DNA of 64,000 nucleotides from Heloderma charlesbogerti (Eukaryota; Chordata; Lepidosauria; Squamata; Helodermatidae). This document shows positions 1 to 10,479 of the stretch, piece by piece. The position numbers were made by a program, and so were the translations under genes. Each line of letters begins with the position of its first letter. The stretch's first letter is position 1. The notes under the pieces are model-generated. The model worked only from the letters and a program-made list of their open reading frames with translations. It ran no database searches and had not been told where the DNA came from. The stretch lies in assembly GCA_026122225.1 (NCBI GenBank), contig JANEZZ010002066.1, positions 992,001-1,056,000 of the forward strand, in the 5' to 3' direction.

Positions 1-245
1 CGGTAGAGCTTTTCCTCCCCTCCTGCCATGTCAGGAATGGATGGCCACTTTTAAAAACTCACTTGAGAGCAGGATCCATCCATTGAACATTTTCAGATTA
101 ATATTGGCTGAGCACAAACAGCCTGCATCTAAGGTTTCTTCTGTTTTTGCAACCATATTAGATCTATCAGTGAAATCAAGAAGTCTCTTCTTGGACTATT
201 CGCATCCTCACTAGTAGTTGATAACAAGTCTACAACTGAAATCTC
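1..245. other. Unassigned non-coding DNA
   Basis: AT-leaning sequence with no reading frame, repeat or hairpin that I recognise. Its last 8 bases (GAAATCTC) lie next to the terminus of the following DNA transposon. Confidence 0.5.
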
Positions 246-566
246 TAGGGATGGGGGCAAAATTCCTTCAGTTTGCATTTTCATGCAAAAATAACTTTGT
301 TTCGCACTTTCAGAGCACTACACGAACCAAAATTTAGTTATTCTTCGAAAGTTGCACTTCATCCCCAAAATCGGAGAAGTTCTCCAATCAAAAAATGCAT
401 CCAAAATGTGTATATTAGGGAAAATAACATTCAAAATTGATTACAAAAATGTGTATATTAGGTAAAAATGCTTAGAAACATGCATACATTAGGAGAAACA
501 TGCACAAAAACGCTGATAAATATTCATGCAAACTTAAAAAAAAGTGTACCCATCTTAAACTGAACT
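246..566 (+). mobile_element. TAGGGATG-type hAT MITE, long AT-rich form, 3' end lost
   Basis: Starts with TAGGGATGGGGGCAAAATTC. The interior has short direct repeats of the form AAAATGTGTATATTAGG and ATGCATACATTAGG. The opposite terminus is missing because the (AAAT)n tail of an L2 fragment abuts it at about 566. A related copy in the other orientation ends at 51117 with the same 16 terminal bases. No coding capacity. The hAT assignment is inferred from the shared terminus with copies that have 8-bp target duplications. Confidence 0.6.
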
Positions 567-1184
567 GAATTATTTATTTATTTATTTATTTCTATACCGC
601 CCAATAGCCGAAGCTCTCTGGGAGGTTCACAAATATTAAAACCAAAGAGCACACAATAAAACAATACAAAATATATAAAACATTAAAACCACAGTATAAC
701 AATACAACCAGAATAAAACCTAGCAGCAATGCAGGAATTTAAAATACAGATTTAAAACAGCAAAGCTAAAAGTCTAGAAAGCTAAACTGCTAAAATGCCT
801 GGAAAATAAAACAGTCTTTACCTGGCGCTGGAAAGAATACAGTGTAGGTGCCAGGCAAACCTCACTAGGGAGATCATTCCACCACTGGGGTGCCACAGCA
901 GAAAAGGCCCTCTTCCTAGTAACCACCTGCCTCACTTCCTTTGGCAGGGGCTCATGGAGAAGGGCTGCTGAGGATGATCTTAAGGTCCGGGCAGGCACAT
1001 ATGGGAGGAGGCTTAAAGGCTTTGAATGTTAGTACCAGCACTTTGAATTGGGCCCGGAAATGGACTGGCAGCCAGGGCATCTGGAAAAGCACTGGTGTAA
1101 TATGAGCTCGTTGGCCAGTCCCTGTTAACAGGGCTTAATACGCTGCAGTCCGAGTATAAGGTGTCGTGTTGGAGGCATGAAGCA
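567..1184 (-). mobile_element. L2 LINE, 5'-truncated 3' fragment
   Basis: Reverse-strand 3' end of an L2 element. The (AAAT)n tail is at 567-590, followed by the tail signature read on the minus strand as GAAGCTTCGGCTATTGGGCGG-like sequence. The minus-strand frame at 774-998 encodes the extreme C-terminus of the L2 protein, closely matching residues 887-954 of the near-intact L2 protein at 22671-25535 (shared motifs ARTLRSSSAALL and PLPKEVR). It also carries substitutions, so this is an older, dead copy. E1 inserted just beyond its 5' limit. Confidence 0.85.
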
Positions 1185-1192
1185 GAAAGGAG

Positions 1193-2103
1193 TAGGGGTG
1201 GACGAAAGTAACTTACCTGTCGTCGAAGCTTGTTCGCGGTGGGGGGAGGCGCTTTGCTGCTCCCCCCACGAAGTTCAGGCCAGGGGGGAAGGCTTCCCGC
1301 CTCGCCCCGGCCGAAATTTAGGCTGGGGGGGAGGCTTCCCGCCTTGCCCGGCCGAAATTCAGGCCGGGGGGGGAGGTTCCCGCCTCGCCCGGCCGCGAAC
1401 TCCAAAGTTTTTTTTTTAAAAAAACAACGCCCCCGTGATAGGCTACGTGATGATTAATGTAGCCTATCACGGCTAGATCTGCAAAGTCAGCCGTGATAGG
1501 CTACGTTAATCGTCACGTAGCCTATCACGGGTGACTTTAAAAAAAAAAAGCGCGTACGCCAATGGCGTAAAAAAATGGCGGCTCCCCATAGGGAGCCGCC
1601 ATTCGCGTTCCTTATTTGGTTGCCGTAGTCTACGTAAATCTTTACGTAGACTACAGCGACCAAATAAGGAACGGGAATGGCGGCTCCCTATGGGGGCTGC
1701 CATTATCCGTACGCGCTTTTTTTTTTTTAAAGTCACCCGTGATAGGCTACGTGACGATTTACGTAGCCTATCACGGCTGACTTTGCAAATCTAGCCGTGA
1801 TAGGGTATGTTAATTGTCACGTAGCCTATCACGGGGGCGTGTTTTTTTTCTTTTGTTGGAATGGCGGTGGCGGCAGCCAGTCGAAAGACCGGCTGCCACT
1901 CCCGTCCCACACAAACACCTGCCGAACCGCCGGCTGGACCCGCCGCCGGGAGGGACATTTGGCAAAGGTAAGTCCCGTCCCGGGGTGTGTGTGTGGGGTG
2001 CAGGGGGGTGCGGAGGATTTCTCCCCGAAACTTGTTTGGGGGGCTGAACACGTTTGACGCTCGGCCCCCCGAAGTTTTGGGGAGAAATTCTCTGCCATCC
2101 CTA
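1193..2103 (+). mobile_element. E1: palindrome-cored hAT MITE, full length, A end left
   Basis: This is a 911-bp element flanked by a perfect 8-bp duplication GAAAGGAG (1185-1192 and 2104-2111). It runs TAGGGGTGGACGAAAG...GCCATCCCTA. The left A end has ACTTACCT at 1211-1218, then three tandem GC-rich units of about 40 bp (1265-1392). The core (about 1431-1835) is an imperfect palindrome of roughly 400 bp. On each side it contains two smaller self-complementary units (GTGATAGGCTACGT...ACGTAGCCTATCAC), and in the middle a hairpin around TACGTAAATCTTTACGTA. The B end has AGGTAAGT at 1966-1973 and a terminal hairpin of CCCCGAAAC/GTTTTGGGG type. It encodes no protein; movement would need an hAT transposase in trans. 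Confidence 0.9.
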
Positions 2104-2111
2104 GAAAGGAG

Positions 2112-2904
2112 AGAACAGCTAGCTGATAAAGTAATCTCAGGAGAAATTGTTTTCTATGTCCAAGGACCATAGTTACTATAACACAAGATTACCATCTGTC
2201 ACTCATGTTCTATATTGCATTGTATGTGTCATGGCGGCACAGGTTTCCTCTAGTTTCTCACTATAGGAATCCCAGAAAACTGGCTGCATGAGCCATTAAA
2301 TAGAGTTGTACAAAAATATTTTGTGTACGTGGAAATATCGTAAAGCTATGCATGTCTCTATGCAGATGAATCTGGATCCTGCCATTCTTCAGTGTCAAGA
2401 TAGAAAGGGACAGATTGCAGTAATTACGGCTGCGCAATTGCAGTACTGTCCGCATCACCCTTTACCTTGGAATGGGTGATGCATATGGGCTCATTCCCAT
2501 GTTCCACCAGGATTGCCAGGAGGCTGGTGATGTGATTTGGCTTCAAGCACCTTTACTGTAGCAGTTTCCAAATCGTGTCCCACACAAAATCCATGAATGA
2601 ATGAAGTGTCCTGTGAGACCAAGCACCTGTGCCCAGAGCAGTCTGCTTGCTGTCTCCCTTCATGATTCACTGTACGTTTTCTGCTCTCATCCAATCCTCC
2701 TCCTCCAGAGGCTTGTAATTTTTGCTACATCTCTACAGTGGGTGTGATTGGCGCAATCAGAATTACCTGTGTGTAGAAGAGGCACATCCAGAGTAGTAAC
2801 TCATGCAGAAACACAAGGGAGGGGCACTTCTGATGGACAGGTAATTCTTACTCTTCGAGATTTTGCCTTGCGAGGATAGAAAGGAGAAAGGTGAAAGGTG
2901 AACC
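2112..2904. other. Unassigned non-coding DNA
   Basis: No gene or repeat recognised. Short open frames here have no recognisable domain. Confidence 0.45.
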
Positions 2905-2963
2905 AGAGAGCTTCGGCTATTGGGAGGTACAGAAATGAAATAAATAAAATGAAATAAATAAAT
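2905..2963 (+). mobile_element. L2 LINE tail remnant
   Basis: Carries the L2 3' signature AGAGAGCTTCGGCTATTGGG followed by an AAATAAAT-rich tail, matching 25697-25757 of the near-intact L2. Only the last ~60 bases remain. Confidence 0.8.
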
Positions 2964-3899
2964 ATTTCTGCCTCTGATGTTTATTCAGAGAAAAAATGTG
3001 TGCCTGGGCTATCAAACATTAGGCCAACACTGCTCTACTGAGTTTGTATTCATGGTTTCATTTATTTCACTTCATTCTAAAAAGTTATACCATGCCCTTC
3101 AAAAAGATGCTTCCCTTGTCAATTTGAGCATTACAGTTCCTGCCTTCAGCTGTCCTAATGGCAGTGTAAGGAGGGAGACCGCCTTACTGTTGAGTATAGA
3201 TCTCAGCCCAAGCCTAATAGTGCCCTAATGTGTGTCAGTAAGATTTCGGCTCCTTGTCCATTTTACCAGCCATTTGAGTATGTAATTCTGGCCCCTGCCA
3301 AACCCCCACCCCCCAGGTTTTTCTCCAGAGCCCTTGGCTGTAAATGGTGTTTTGTCAGCCATAGGCAAAAACCTCATTTCCATCATTTCTCCACGACTTC
3401 TTTCCGGCCTAAATTATTTGGCTGCTCCCTAAATACAATTCTCGTAACCACAAACACCTTTTAAAATACAAATCGGGCACTCTATCGTTCCTGACAATCC
3501 AGGTGTGCCTTCACAAGGCACACGGCCGGCTGGCTTGTCGGATGCCTCCCGGGCTGGCTATTTTGCATCTGCCTCGAAAGGGGGATCCGGCACCAGAGCA
3601 AATCAGAAATGTCCTGTAACGATCCCTTTGTGTGCTATGTGTATCCTTCGGCGGTGCTTTTTTGCTGGTGGCTTCCGCGCAGGCTGGCGCGCCTTTGATC
3701 TGTTTTAATGAGAATTCTGATGGAGGAGGACAGTATGCCGATATGGAAGACAAGTGCCCGAGTGCATTTAAAAGCCATTTTGTCCTTCGTTGGTAAAGGC
3801 TCCTGGGAATGATTTTCATTTGCTTGACTTTAGCAGGAGGTGGGCGAGGTCAGCTTTCTTAACTGGCTACAATTTATTAAAGGAGGTAAGCTTCACAAC
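2964..3899. other. Unassigned non-coding DNA
   Basis: No recognisable coding or repeat content. Frames of up to about 100 codons are present on both strands but show no family motif. Confidence 0.45.
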
Positions 3900-4110
3900 G
3901 CACAGCTCATGGGGAAGGGACAAGCTGCTCAGTGGCTGAGCCCATCCTGTGCCTTCCAAAGGCCCCAGGTTCAGTCCCTGCATTCTCCCATTAACACGAT
4001 CAGGTGGCATTTGATAAAAAAAACACTTTTGCCTGAGATACTGGAGATGCTGCAAGTCAGAGGAGACAATATTGACTTAGATGGAGAAATATTCTGGCTA
4101 AGTGTAAGCC
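3900..4110 (+). mobile_element. tRNA-derived SINE (old copy)
   Basis: The head reads GCTCAGTGGCTGAGC and is followed by CCCAGGTTCAGTCCC, a degraded pol III B-box (GGTTCNANNCC). The body matches, in the opposite orientation, the SINE copies at 9215-9408 and 32220-32405. It spans roughly 200 bp. Boundaries are approximate and no target duplication was identified. Confidence 0.65.
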
Positions 4111-4304
4111 ACCTTCCGATGTTCATGGTGCTGGCATTAATGCTGAGAGTTGTTGGATTTTTTTCTCCATAGGATTGCGACCTAAGTGTGCTTTAATTTT
4201 TTTCCTCAAACGTTTCAGGTCAAATAGTTGTGGTTTATTGGGCCAAAAAAATTAATATGGGGTACTTTTTTTAGCTTTGTTCACTATATTAAAGTAAAAT
4301 AAAC

Positions 4305-4450
4305 ATGCTAATGGATGATATTCTGGAGGTGACGGACTCGACCTTGGGGGAGTTGGGGGTGGCGACGGCTGACAGGAAGCTCTGGCGTGGGCTGGTCCAT
4401 GAAGTCATGAAGAGTTGGAAGTGACTAAACAAATAAACAACAACAAAAAA
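4305..4450 (+). mobile_element. BovB (RTE) 3' end or Sauria-type SINE tail
   Basis: Contains CTCGACCTTGGGGGAGT, GACAGGAAGCTCTGGCGTGG and a (AACAAC)n-type tail ending near 4450. This is the 3' tail characteristic of squamate BovB variants and of Sauria SINEs, which borrow that tail (assignment from memory of the families). No upstream coding part is present, so LINE fragment and SINE cannot be told apart here. Confidence 0.7.
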
Positions 4451-4469
4451 ACATGCTAAATTAGATCTG

Positions 4470-5025
4470 TCAAGGTGGGTTGGACCTCTGAATGTTTTGG
4501 CTTACGGCTCCCATCAGCTCTCCAAGAGAGCCAGTGGTGAGTAGGGATGTATGAGAAATTAGTTTCAATTCAGTTTTTATCAGGATTTTACCCAGTCTGC
4601 ACCTTGGAGACCAAACATGGACTCAGATGCAATCTGTGGTAAAGTCTGTACATTTCTGAGCTTGCAATGTGATTCGAAGTCCCAAACAGCAAACAAACAA
4701 ACAAAGGGTTCCACAGCATGCATATATTTAAAAAATGTGTATATTTCAAAATCGGTACATTTAAAAATGTGTATATTTCATAAAAATGCATACATAAAAT
4801 GTGCGCGATTGATGCATACATTTGGAAAAATATGTGTGGAAATATGCTTGGGTTTTCATGCAAAAAGAAAAAAATCTCACCATCTGATAAAGACTAGAGG
4901 AGGAATGAGCTTCAAGGTGGAATTTAGAGAACTTCAGTGAGCCTAAGCTTTGCTGATTTGCACATCCTGAGTGGTGAGAGATGATGGGAGTTGTAGGCAA
5001 GCAGTTCTGGAGGGCCACAAGTCCC
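4470..5025. mobile_element. Foldback MITE (GTTGTAGTCC type) split by another MITE
   Basis: The left part (GTTGGACCTC...GGCTCCCATCAGC) and right part (GATGATGGGAGTTGTAG...CTGGAGGGCCACAAG) are the two arms of a common foldback element, also seen at 8957, 17697, 44882 and 60912. They are separated by the element at 4542-4970. The outer copy is degraded. Confidence 0.7.
4542..4970 (+). mobile_element. TAGGGATG-type hAT MITE, GCATACATTT-rich long form
   Basis: Flanked by a perfect 8-bp duplication GTGGTGAG (4534-4541 and 4971-4978). Begins TAGGGATGTATGAGAAATT and ends GCACATCCTGA, a decayed CATCCCTA. The interior carries repeated short units such as AAAATGTGTATATTTC and ATGCATACAT. It is inserted in the foldback MITE of 4470-5025. 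Sister copies are at 26985 and 13483-13798 (reverse). Confidence 0.85.
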
Positions 5026-5307
5026 CCCCCCCATCCCGCTGCTCTAGGGCATCAGAACGTTTTATGACGCAAATAGAAAATGTTTCTATGCAAATGAACC
5101 TATTTTGCATTGGAAAATCTTCTGATACAACCTGAAAATGTTCCCATGCAAATGACCCTGTGCAAATGAATCTAATTTACATTGGGAAATGTTCCTGTTC
5201 AAAATTTTCTCGAAAACTGACATCACTGGTTAACCTATAGAATAGGAAAAGGTCAGGGAGTTGCATTTCTTGCATGAGCCAGTGAGGCTTGTAAGATTTA
5301 TTTATGC

Positions 5308-5338
<31 letters not shown>

Positions 5339-5340
5339 TC
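5308..5340. repeat. (CTTT)n microsatellite
   Basis: About eight perfect CTTT units at 5308-5340. Confidence 0.95.
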
Positions 5341-5341
5341 A

Positions 5342-6680
5342 CAAGATTGATGAATTGTATATATTAAAGAAATTCTGAAGCATTGTACGGAGGACAAGAT
5401 TACCTTCCTGGGAATGCTTGTTGGAAAAGGTATGTTTTTCGTAGACACCAAAAATTCAGACGGGTTGGCACCTGCCTAAATTGTAATTGCAGGAGTTCTA
5501 GAGATTGGGTGCTATGACGCTAAAGGCCCCATTCCAAGCCACGATGGATCAAACCTCAAAAGTCTTGGATACTGCCAGAGGGTATTTCCTGATGAGCAGA
5601 CAGGTAGCAGATCAGGCAGTGTCTTAAGTATCTTAAGGTTTGTCAAGGACTGCATGCAGAGAGTACCGTCGCTATAGGGTGGTGCAGAACAGCATTAGCT
5701 GGCTGTTAAACTAAGGTTAAAGAATAGTGGGATTGGGTGTCTCTCCCTCTTCAGCAAGAAGTACACCACGCTCTGTTTAATCTGGTTCAGTGTTACACCT
5801 GACTAGAGATGTAAAATTTTGAAGCTATGGGAAAAAACAAAATTTGGGAAAAATAGAAAAATAAACAATACTTAGTATTTTAGCGTTCTTTACAATCTGA
5901 AGTAACTTGCTTGCTTTAGGACACCCTTCTTCACCATAAACATAACATATTTTAGATTCCTATTTAATGTCTGACCAAAGGGAAGATGAGCAAGTAATTC
6001 CTTAAGCATGCTGGAGGTTAGACGAAGCAGGAAGAACTGGAGGCAGAGGAAGACTGGTGTACAGCATCTGTTCCTGTTTGGTAGGATGTTTAGGGAAATT
6101 CCCAAATCTGTTCCTGTTTGTGGGGTGGAGCTTAGGGAAATCTGATCTGAAGGAAAAGCTGTCGAGATTTTATTTAACTGGGAAAGACTCAGCTTAGGAA
6201 TGCTAAGAACTTTTAATTTAAGGTTAATTTAAGAACCTTCAACCTCTTATTTGAAGAATGACATTTTATTCACTTTTGTAAATAATTTCTGTTAATGGAC
6301 ATCTTATTTTTTTGTTTATTTTGAAAGGCGGTCGGTAGTGGTAGCGTCAATCCCATTGCTACACTATAGGAACCAGGTTATTGAGTTTCTTTGAGGTAAA
6401 GAGGGATTATTCTAGTGGCAGCAGTTTAAAGATTTTATAGCTGAGGTGGCATTCCCTAGTGCTGAAGTCTAATTGAGAACTTTATTAAAAACTGTGGCAG
6501 TGAGTTTTATAGACCCAAGCCTCAACGTTAATTTAACACACACAAAAAGAAAGAAACACAGATGGGGTATCCCACATGGCTTTCCATATTATGATGTGTT
6601 GGCTCTACTCACATGTTGGGAAACTGTCTGAGCATGATTTGCAGCATCCCTAAATTTATTTATACATTAAATAAAATATA
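5342..6680. other. Unassigned non-coding DNA
   Basis: AT-rich, low-repeat stretch with no frame, promoter or repeat that I can assign. Confidence 0.45.
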
Positions 6681-6732
6681 TTTAATGTATATTTTACCGA
6701 CAGATTTTTCTGTCGGTAAAATATACATTAAA
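6681..6732. repeat. Perfect 24-bp hairpin with 4-nt loop
   Basis: Arm 6681-6704 (TTTAATG...GACAGA) is exactly complementary to arm 6709-6732 (TCTGTCG...CATTAAA), with loop TTTT at 6705-6708. It could be the core of a small foldback MITE or a cruciform-prone site; no termini with a target duplication were found. Confidence 0.85.
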
Positions 6733-8232
6733 TCAATCTTTTTAATAAGGAATAGAAGTAATAACTATGCTCGGAACTTTACAGAGAGGATTAAAGAGAA
6801 CATTTTCACCGTGGCTTCATTATTTCCAGACACTTTACTTTGCTAGTCTTTCTACAAAAGAGTTCTTATTGCGAAGTTTTTAGAAATCATTTTGGGGGCA
6901 GCTAAGAGGCTTGTCTTAAATTCTAAAAGACAATATTACATAATCTAAAGTTGTTTAATTTTTCAATTTTGGAGGGAAACAAACCAAAAATGATCCTTGG
7001 GGAAAAAAAACAACTGGTGTTTTTCTGGGCCTTAACATTTCTACACCCGACTCACATTAAACCTGGTTGATACAAATCAGGGGTTGCTTGGACTCTTAAA
7101 AGCTAGTTTCGGGGCACCTCTGTGTTTCCTATAATTGGGATTAAAATCGATAACTCCATTAATTATTAAAATCAAAAATTTGTGCACTATGGGTGAAAGA
7201 CTATATAGTTATTTGATTCCATGGCTATTTCTAATCCTTTAACCCTAGTTAATAACCAGCTAACTTTATCTTCACTGGTCCTGAATTAACTGCTTTTGCT
7301 ATGTCAGATACTCTGTATTATGGACTGCACATTGGCTTTTCCTTATGTTTACCTGTCTGCCTTTCCTGGTTGTGGATTTCCTTCCTAGTACAGAGGCCTC
7401 TCTGAGTTTGAACCTTCAGGTGTTTGGAAAATATAAGATTCTGTGTTCAGCCACGAATTTGATAGCTGGGAATGCTTATATAAGGGTGGTGGGATCTTAA
7501 GAAGTTTTAGATGTGGCTTTTGTTATTAACTATCTTACTGTGGTTGGATGCTGTCCTGAGCCCCTGAGAAAATAAAAAAAAAAAACATAGCTAAATCCCA
7601 GGTATTTGAGACAATGCAGACCCAATTTTCCATAAATACAGATACACATGGTGGGATTTTTCCCCTTGATAGTAGGGTGTGTATGGGATCTGAGTCACAA
7701 ATACTGCAAAAAAGTCATGGTCAAAAAATTTAAGTAAAGCTGTACTTTAGTGTTATGGTACTTTTAAAAGCTGGTGTCAGTGTACGATTTGAGACATGCC
7801 GACTAGATTTTACAGGAGAGTTTGTTTCCTCCCATAAGTGCATATTTCTGGTATCTTGACAAAGGTCTAGACCGGTTATGTACAGATATTTCTGTGGCAT
7901 AGCCCTCTCATAAGTCCTACTTAGAGGCATGACTAACTCAAGTCTCGATGGGTCTTCTGTAGATAGGACTTAAGGTCTATTTTACCCAATGTCTCTTTTA
8001 TCATGACTCTGCACCTGATACGTGGTAAAATTATTTGTACCACAGTCTTGTCTTGTAAATAGTCACTTGTTTAGTTGCCTGCTGTGGTAAGAGAGTTGCA
8101 TCCCAGTGGTTCACAAATGGCTAATATCAGTATGTGTGGGTTAGAGGGATAGTAGAAAATTCCACAGGTTAGTACGTTTTGTACTTATTTGCAATGCTGG
8201 CATACCATTTGGTACGGTAATATTAGGAGCAG
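6733..8232. other. Unassigned non-coding DNA
   Basis: About 1.5 kb without recognisable repeat or gene, among the most unique-looking stretches of the window. Confidence 0.45.
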
Positions 8233-8257
8233 GTGTGTGTGTGTGTGTGTGTGTGTC
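8233..8257. repeat. (GT)n microsatellite
   Basis: About twelve GT units. Confidence 0.95.
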
Positions 8258-8282
8258 TTCATAGATTGCTGACTGCTGTGTC

Positions 8283-8692
8283 TAGGGACATTGCGGCCAT
8301 CCGGTTGGGGTTCAAAACCCTGTGAGAAATCCCTTCGCTTGCCTGGCTCGGCACATGCCAAGCTGGGCAAGTGTGCGGCCACCCACTTCCATGCCAAGTC
8401 ACCATTTTGCGGGGAAAGGGCGGCTTATCCTTGTTCGTAACGTCCACTTGCGCAAATGATGCATGTAAAGGGGCTGTTTATGCACGATTACGGGTGCTTT
8501 ACAGCCGGCATTTGTGCAAATAGATGTTTATGAACAAGGATGAGCTGCCGTTTCCCCGCAAAATAGCTTGGTGAGGAAGCGGCCGGCTTATGGACTGCCT
8601 GGCTCAGCGTGCGGTGCAAACAGGGATGGGTGGCTGGCTGGGGTCCAGTGAGCGACATGCAGCCTGGACCCTGGTTAGTTTGCCCATCCCTA
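8283..8692. mobile_element. TAGGGA-ended foldback MITE
   Basis: Runs TAGGGACATTGCGG...GCCCATCCCTA, with a partly matching 8-bp duplication (GCTGTGTC left, GCTGCATC right). The middle is an inverted repeat: TTTGCGGGGAAA...TTATCCTTGTTCGTAA pairs with TTATGAACAAGGATGA...TTTCCCCGCAAA (about 8408-8570). No coding capacity. Confidence 0.7.
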
Positions 8693-8956
8693 GCTGCATC
8701 CAATGATGATGATTTGTTTGTGTGCCTGAGCTATTGCAGACCAGGCACCACAAGATTCCCTTGCATCATCACTTCAAATACAATGCTTCTGAATGAAGTC
8801 CATTCACTCATGCAGCTGTGCGTCTTCAAAGGATGTCCATACATATGTAAATTGGCCCAGTGCAAATTCTGAGAGTTCATATTGATGTGAGAGGACTGTA
8901 CCACATGACTTCCTGGACATTTGGATAGGTTCCGATTGAGGACAAACCAGGAGAGC

Positions 8957-9104
8957 AGGGATGGGAAACCCGGGGCTTTTCCGATGTTGGACTACAACGT
9001 TCTTTGTTCTTTATCCATTAACATTGGCTATACTGGCTAGGGCTGATGGGAGTTGCAGTACAACAATGTCTGGAAGCCACATGGTCCCCGTCCCTGTTGT
9101 AGAG
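8957..9104. mobile_element. Foldback MITE, GTTGTAGTCC type
   Basis: Starts CAGGGATGGGAAACC and ends CCCCGTCCCTG. Arms with TTGGACTACAAC and GGGAGTTGCAGTACAAC are inverted relative to each other around about 9035. This palindromic hAT-like MITE is common in reptile DNA; this copy is degraded. Confidence 0.75.
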
Positions 9105-9214
9105 GTTAGATAGGTCTTCTGAAATCCAGTAAGATTATTACCAAGAGTATTATCTTTCTGCCCCCTTCTTTCCCTTAGCATGTCAGAGGTAGAGATATTG
9201 GGGAAATCTGCAAT

Positions 9215-9408
9215 GAGCTTAGGAACATAGGAAGCTGCCTTATCAAATAGTCAGACCATTTGTCCATCTAGCCCAGGATTGTCAACCGTGACTGGCAGTG
9301 GATTTCTAGGGGTTCAGGGAAGCATTTTCCCAGCCCTTCCTGGAGATGCTGGGGATTGAACCTGGGATGCAAAGCCCGTGCTCTATCACTGAGCTACAGT
9401 CCTTGCCC
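9215..9408 (-). mobile_element. tRNA-derived SINE
   Basis: On the minus strand it reads GTAGCTCAGTGATAGAGCAC..., with a pol III A-box-like head and the B box GGTTCAATCCC near 9361. It ends near the GAACATAGGAAGCTGCC motif at 9220. Same family as 32220-32405. Confidence 0.8.
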
Positions 9409-9410
9409 AG

Positions 9411-9688
9411 TGGATTTAAATGACTTTGGATTTAAATGAATCTGACCTGTAGATTCTGCAGTGGACTGGCTTTTTCTGAGTCATGCGGATTCCAAGGACT
9501 TGCGGAACGGTTTTCACTTGGGGGGGGCGGGATTTGTGCTATTCTTGTCAGTGCTAATGTGTACTTCTGCATATCAACTATTCCATGGTAATGTGGATTA
9601 ACTAATGCAGATTAGCACATTTGAAAAAGACTTCTGAGAATCTGTGAAACACAGATGGAACAGATTTAACAAAATCCGTACATCCCTA
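9411..9688 (-). mobile_element. TAGGGATG-type MITE, GGATTTTGTAAAATCC subtype, partial
   Basis: Ends AACAAAATCCGTACATCCCTA at 9688 and contains TGAAACACAGATGGA, shared with the copies at 15225-15615 and 54147-54365. The other terminus is not recognisable, so the left limit is approximate. Confidence 0.55.
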
Positions 9689-9946
9689 GTCAGTGGTGGT
9701 GATGCCTCTTCAGCACTGGAATATGTTAACTAATGTTAATGTTAATAAGAATGCCTTTGACCATGTATGGAGTACTTTTCCCTTACTGTTGAACAAGTCA
9801 CAACATATCTGGGGCTCAGGAAACAGGGAATTCTGGAAAATATAGCTTGGGAAGACACTGAGACTTCTTTGTTGGAGGTCCCTGGTCCTCACCCTCACAA
9901 AACTAAAAGTTTCCAGGCTACCCTGGGAAGAACATTGTCATGTGAA

Positions 9947-10425
9947 TAGGGATGGATGGGCACCCCCCTCCCAGTCTGAGTTTTCCAGGGGCCCACCAAG
10001 CACCTACCCCCACTTGCGCATCCCTGGTCCTGCACTTATCCCCCCCCCCCGCTTGCCAAGCCACCTGCATTCACCCCGGGCCCGTCCAGTGATCTCTGCA
10101 CCTGTCGTTTTGAGAAAAAAAATGCTGGGGGAAGATGTGCGCACATTTGTTCTTCCATGAAATGGCACTGTGAATGGCCAATGTAACAAGGTTACAGGCA
10201 TAAATGGCCCACTTACACCTGTAACCTTGTGTATATTGGACATTCACAGTGCCATTTTGTGGAAGAAGAAAGGTGTGCACATCTGTGCCAGCCATCTTTT
10301 TCACAAAATGGTGGGTGCAGAGATCTCAGGATGGGCCCAGGGTGAAGGCGGGTAGCTTGGCGAGTGTGTGTGGGAGGGTGTTGGGCGGGACATGGGGCTC
10401 CGCAGGCATGACTCTGGGCACCCGA
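9947..10425. mobile_element. TAGGGATG-ended foldback MITE
   Basis: Starts TAGGGATGGATGGGCACC. Two long complementary arms (about 10150-10198 and 10214-10268, CACTGTGAATGGCCAATGTA against TATTGGACATTCACAGTGC) flank a short spacer, and GC-rich flanks (GGGCCCGTCC / GGATGGGCCC) are also inverted. The right terminus has decayed, so its coordinate is approximate. Confidence 0.65.
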
Positions 10426-10479
10426 TCAGTGGGGTTCCGCCATATTTCCTGACGCGATGGGCTCCTGTGCCATCCCTTC

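Noticed and set aside
9215..9408. A tRNA gene
   Set aside because: A- and B-box-like sequences are present but the cloverleaf is not, and the unit recurs with a SINE body elsewhere in the window.
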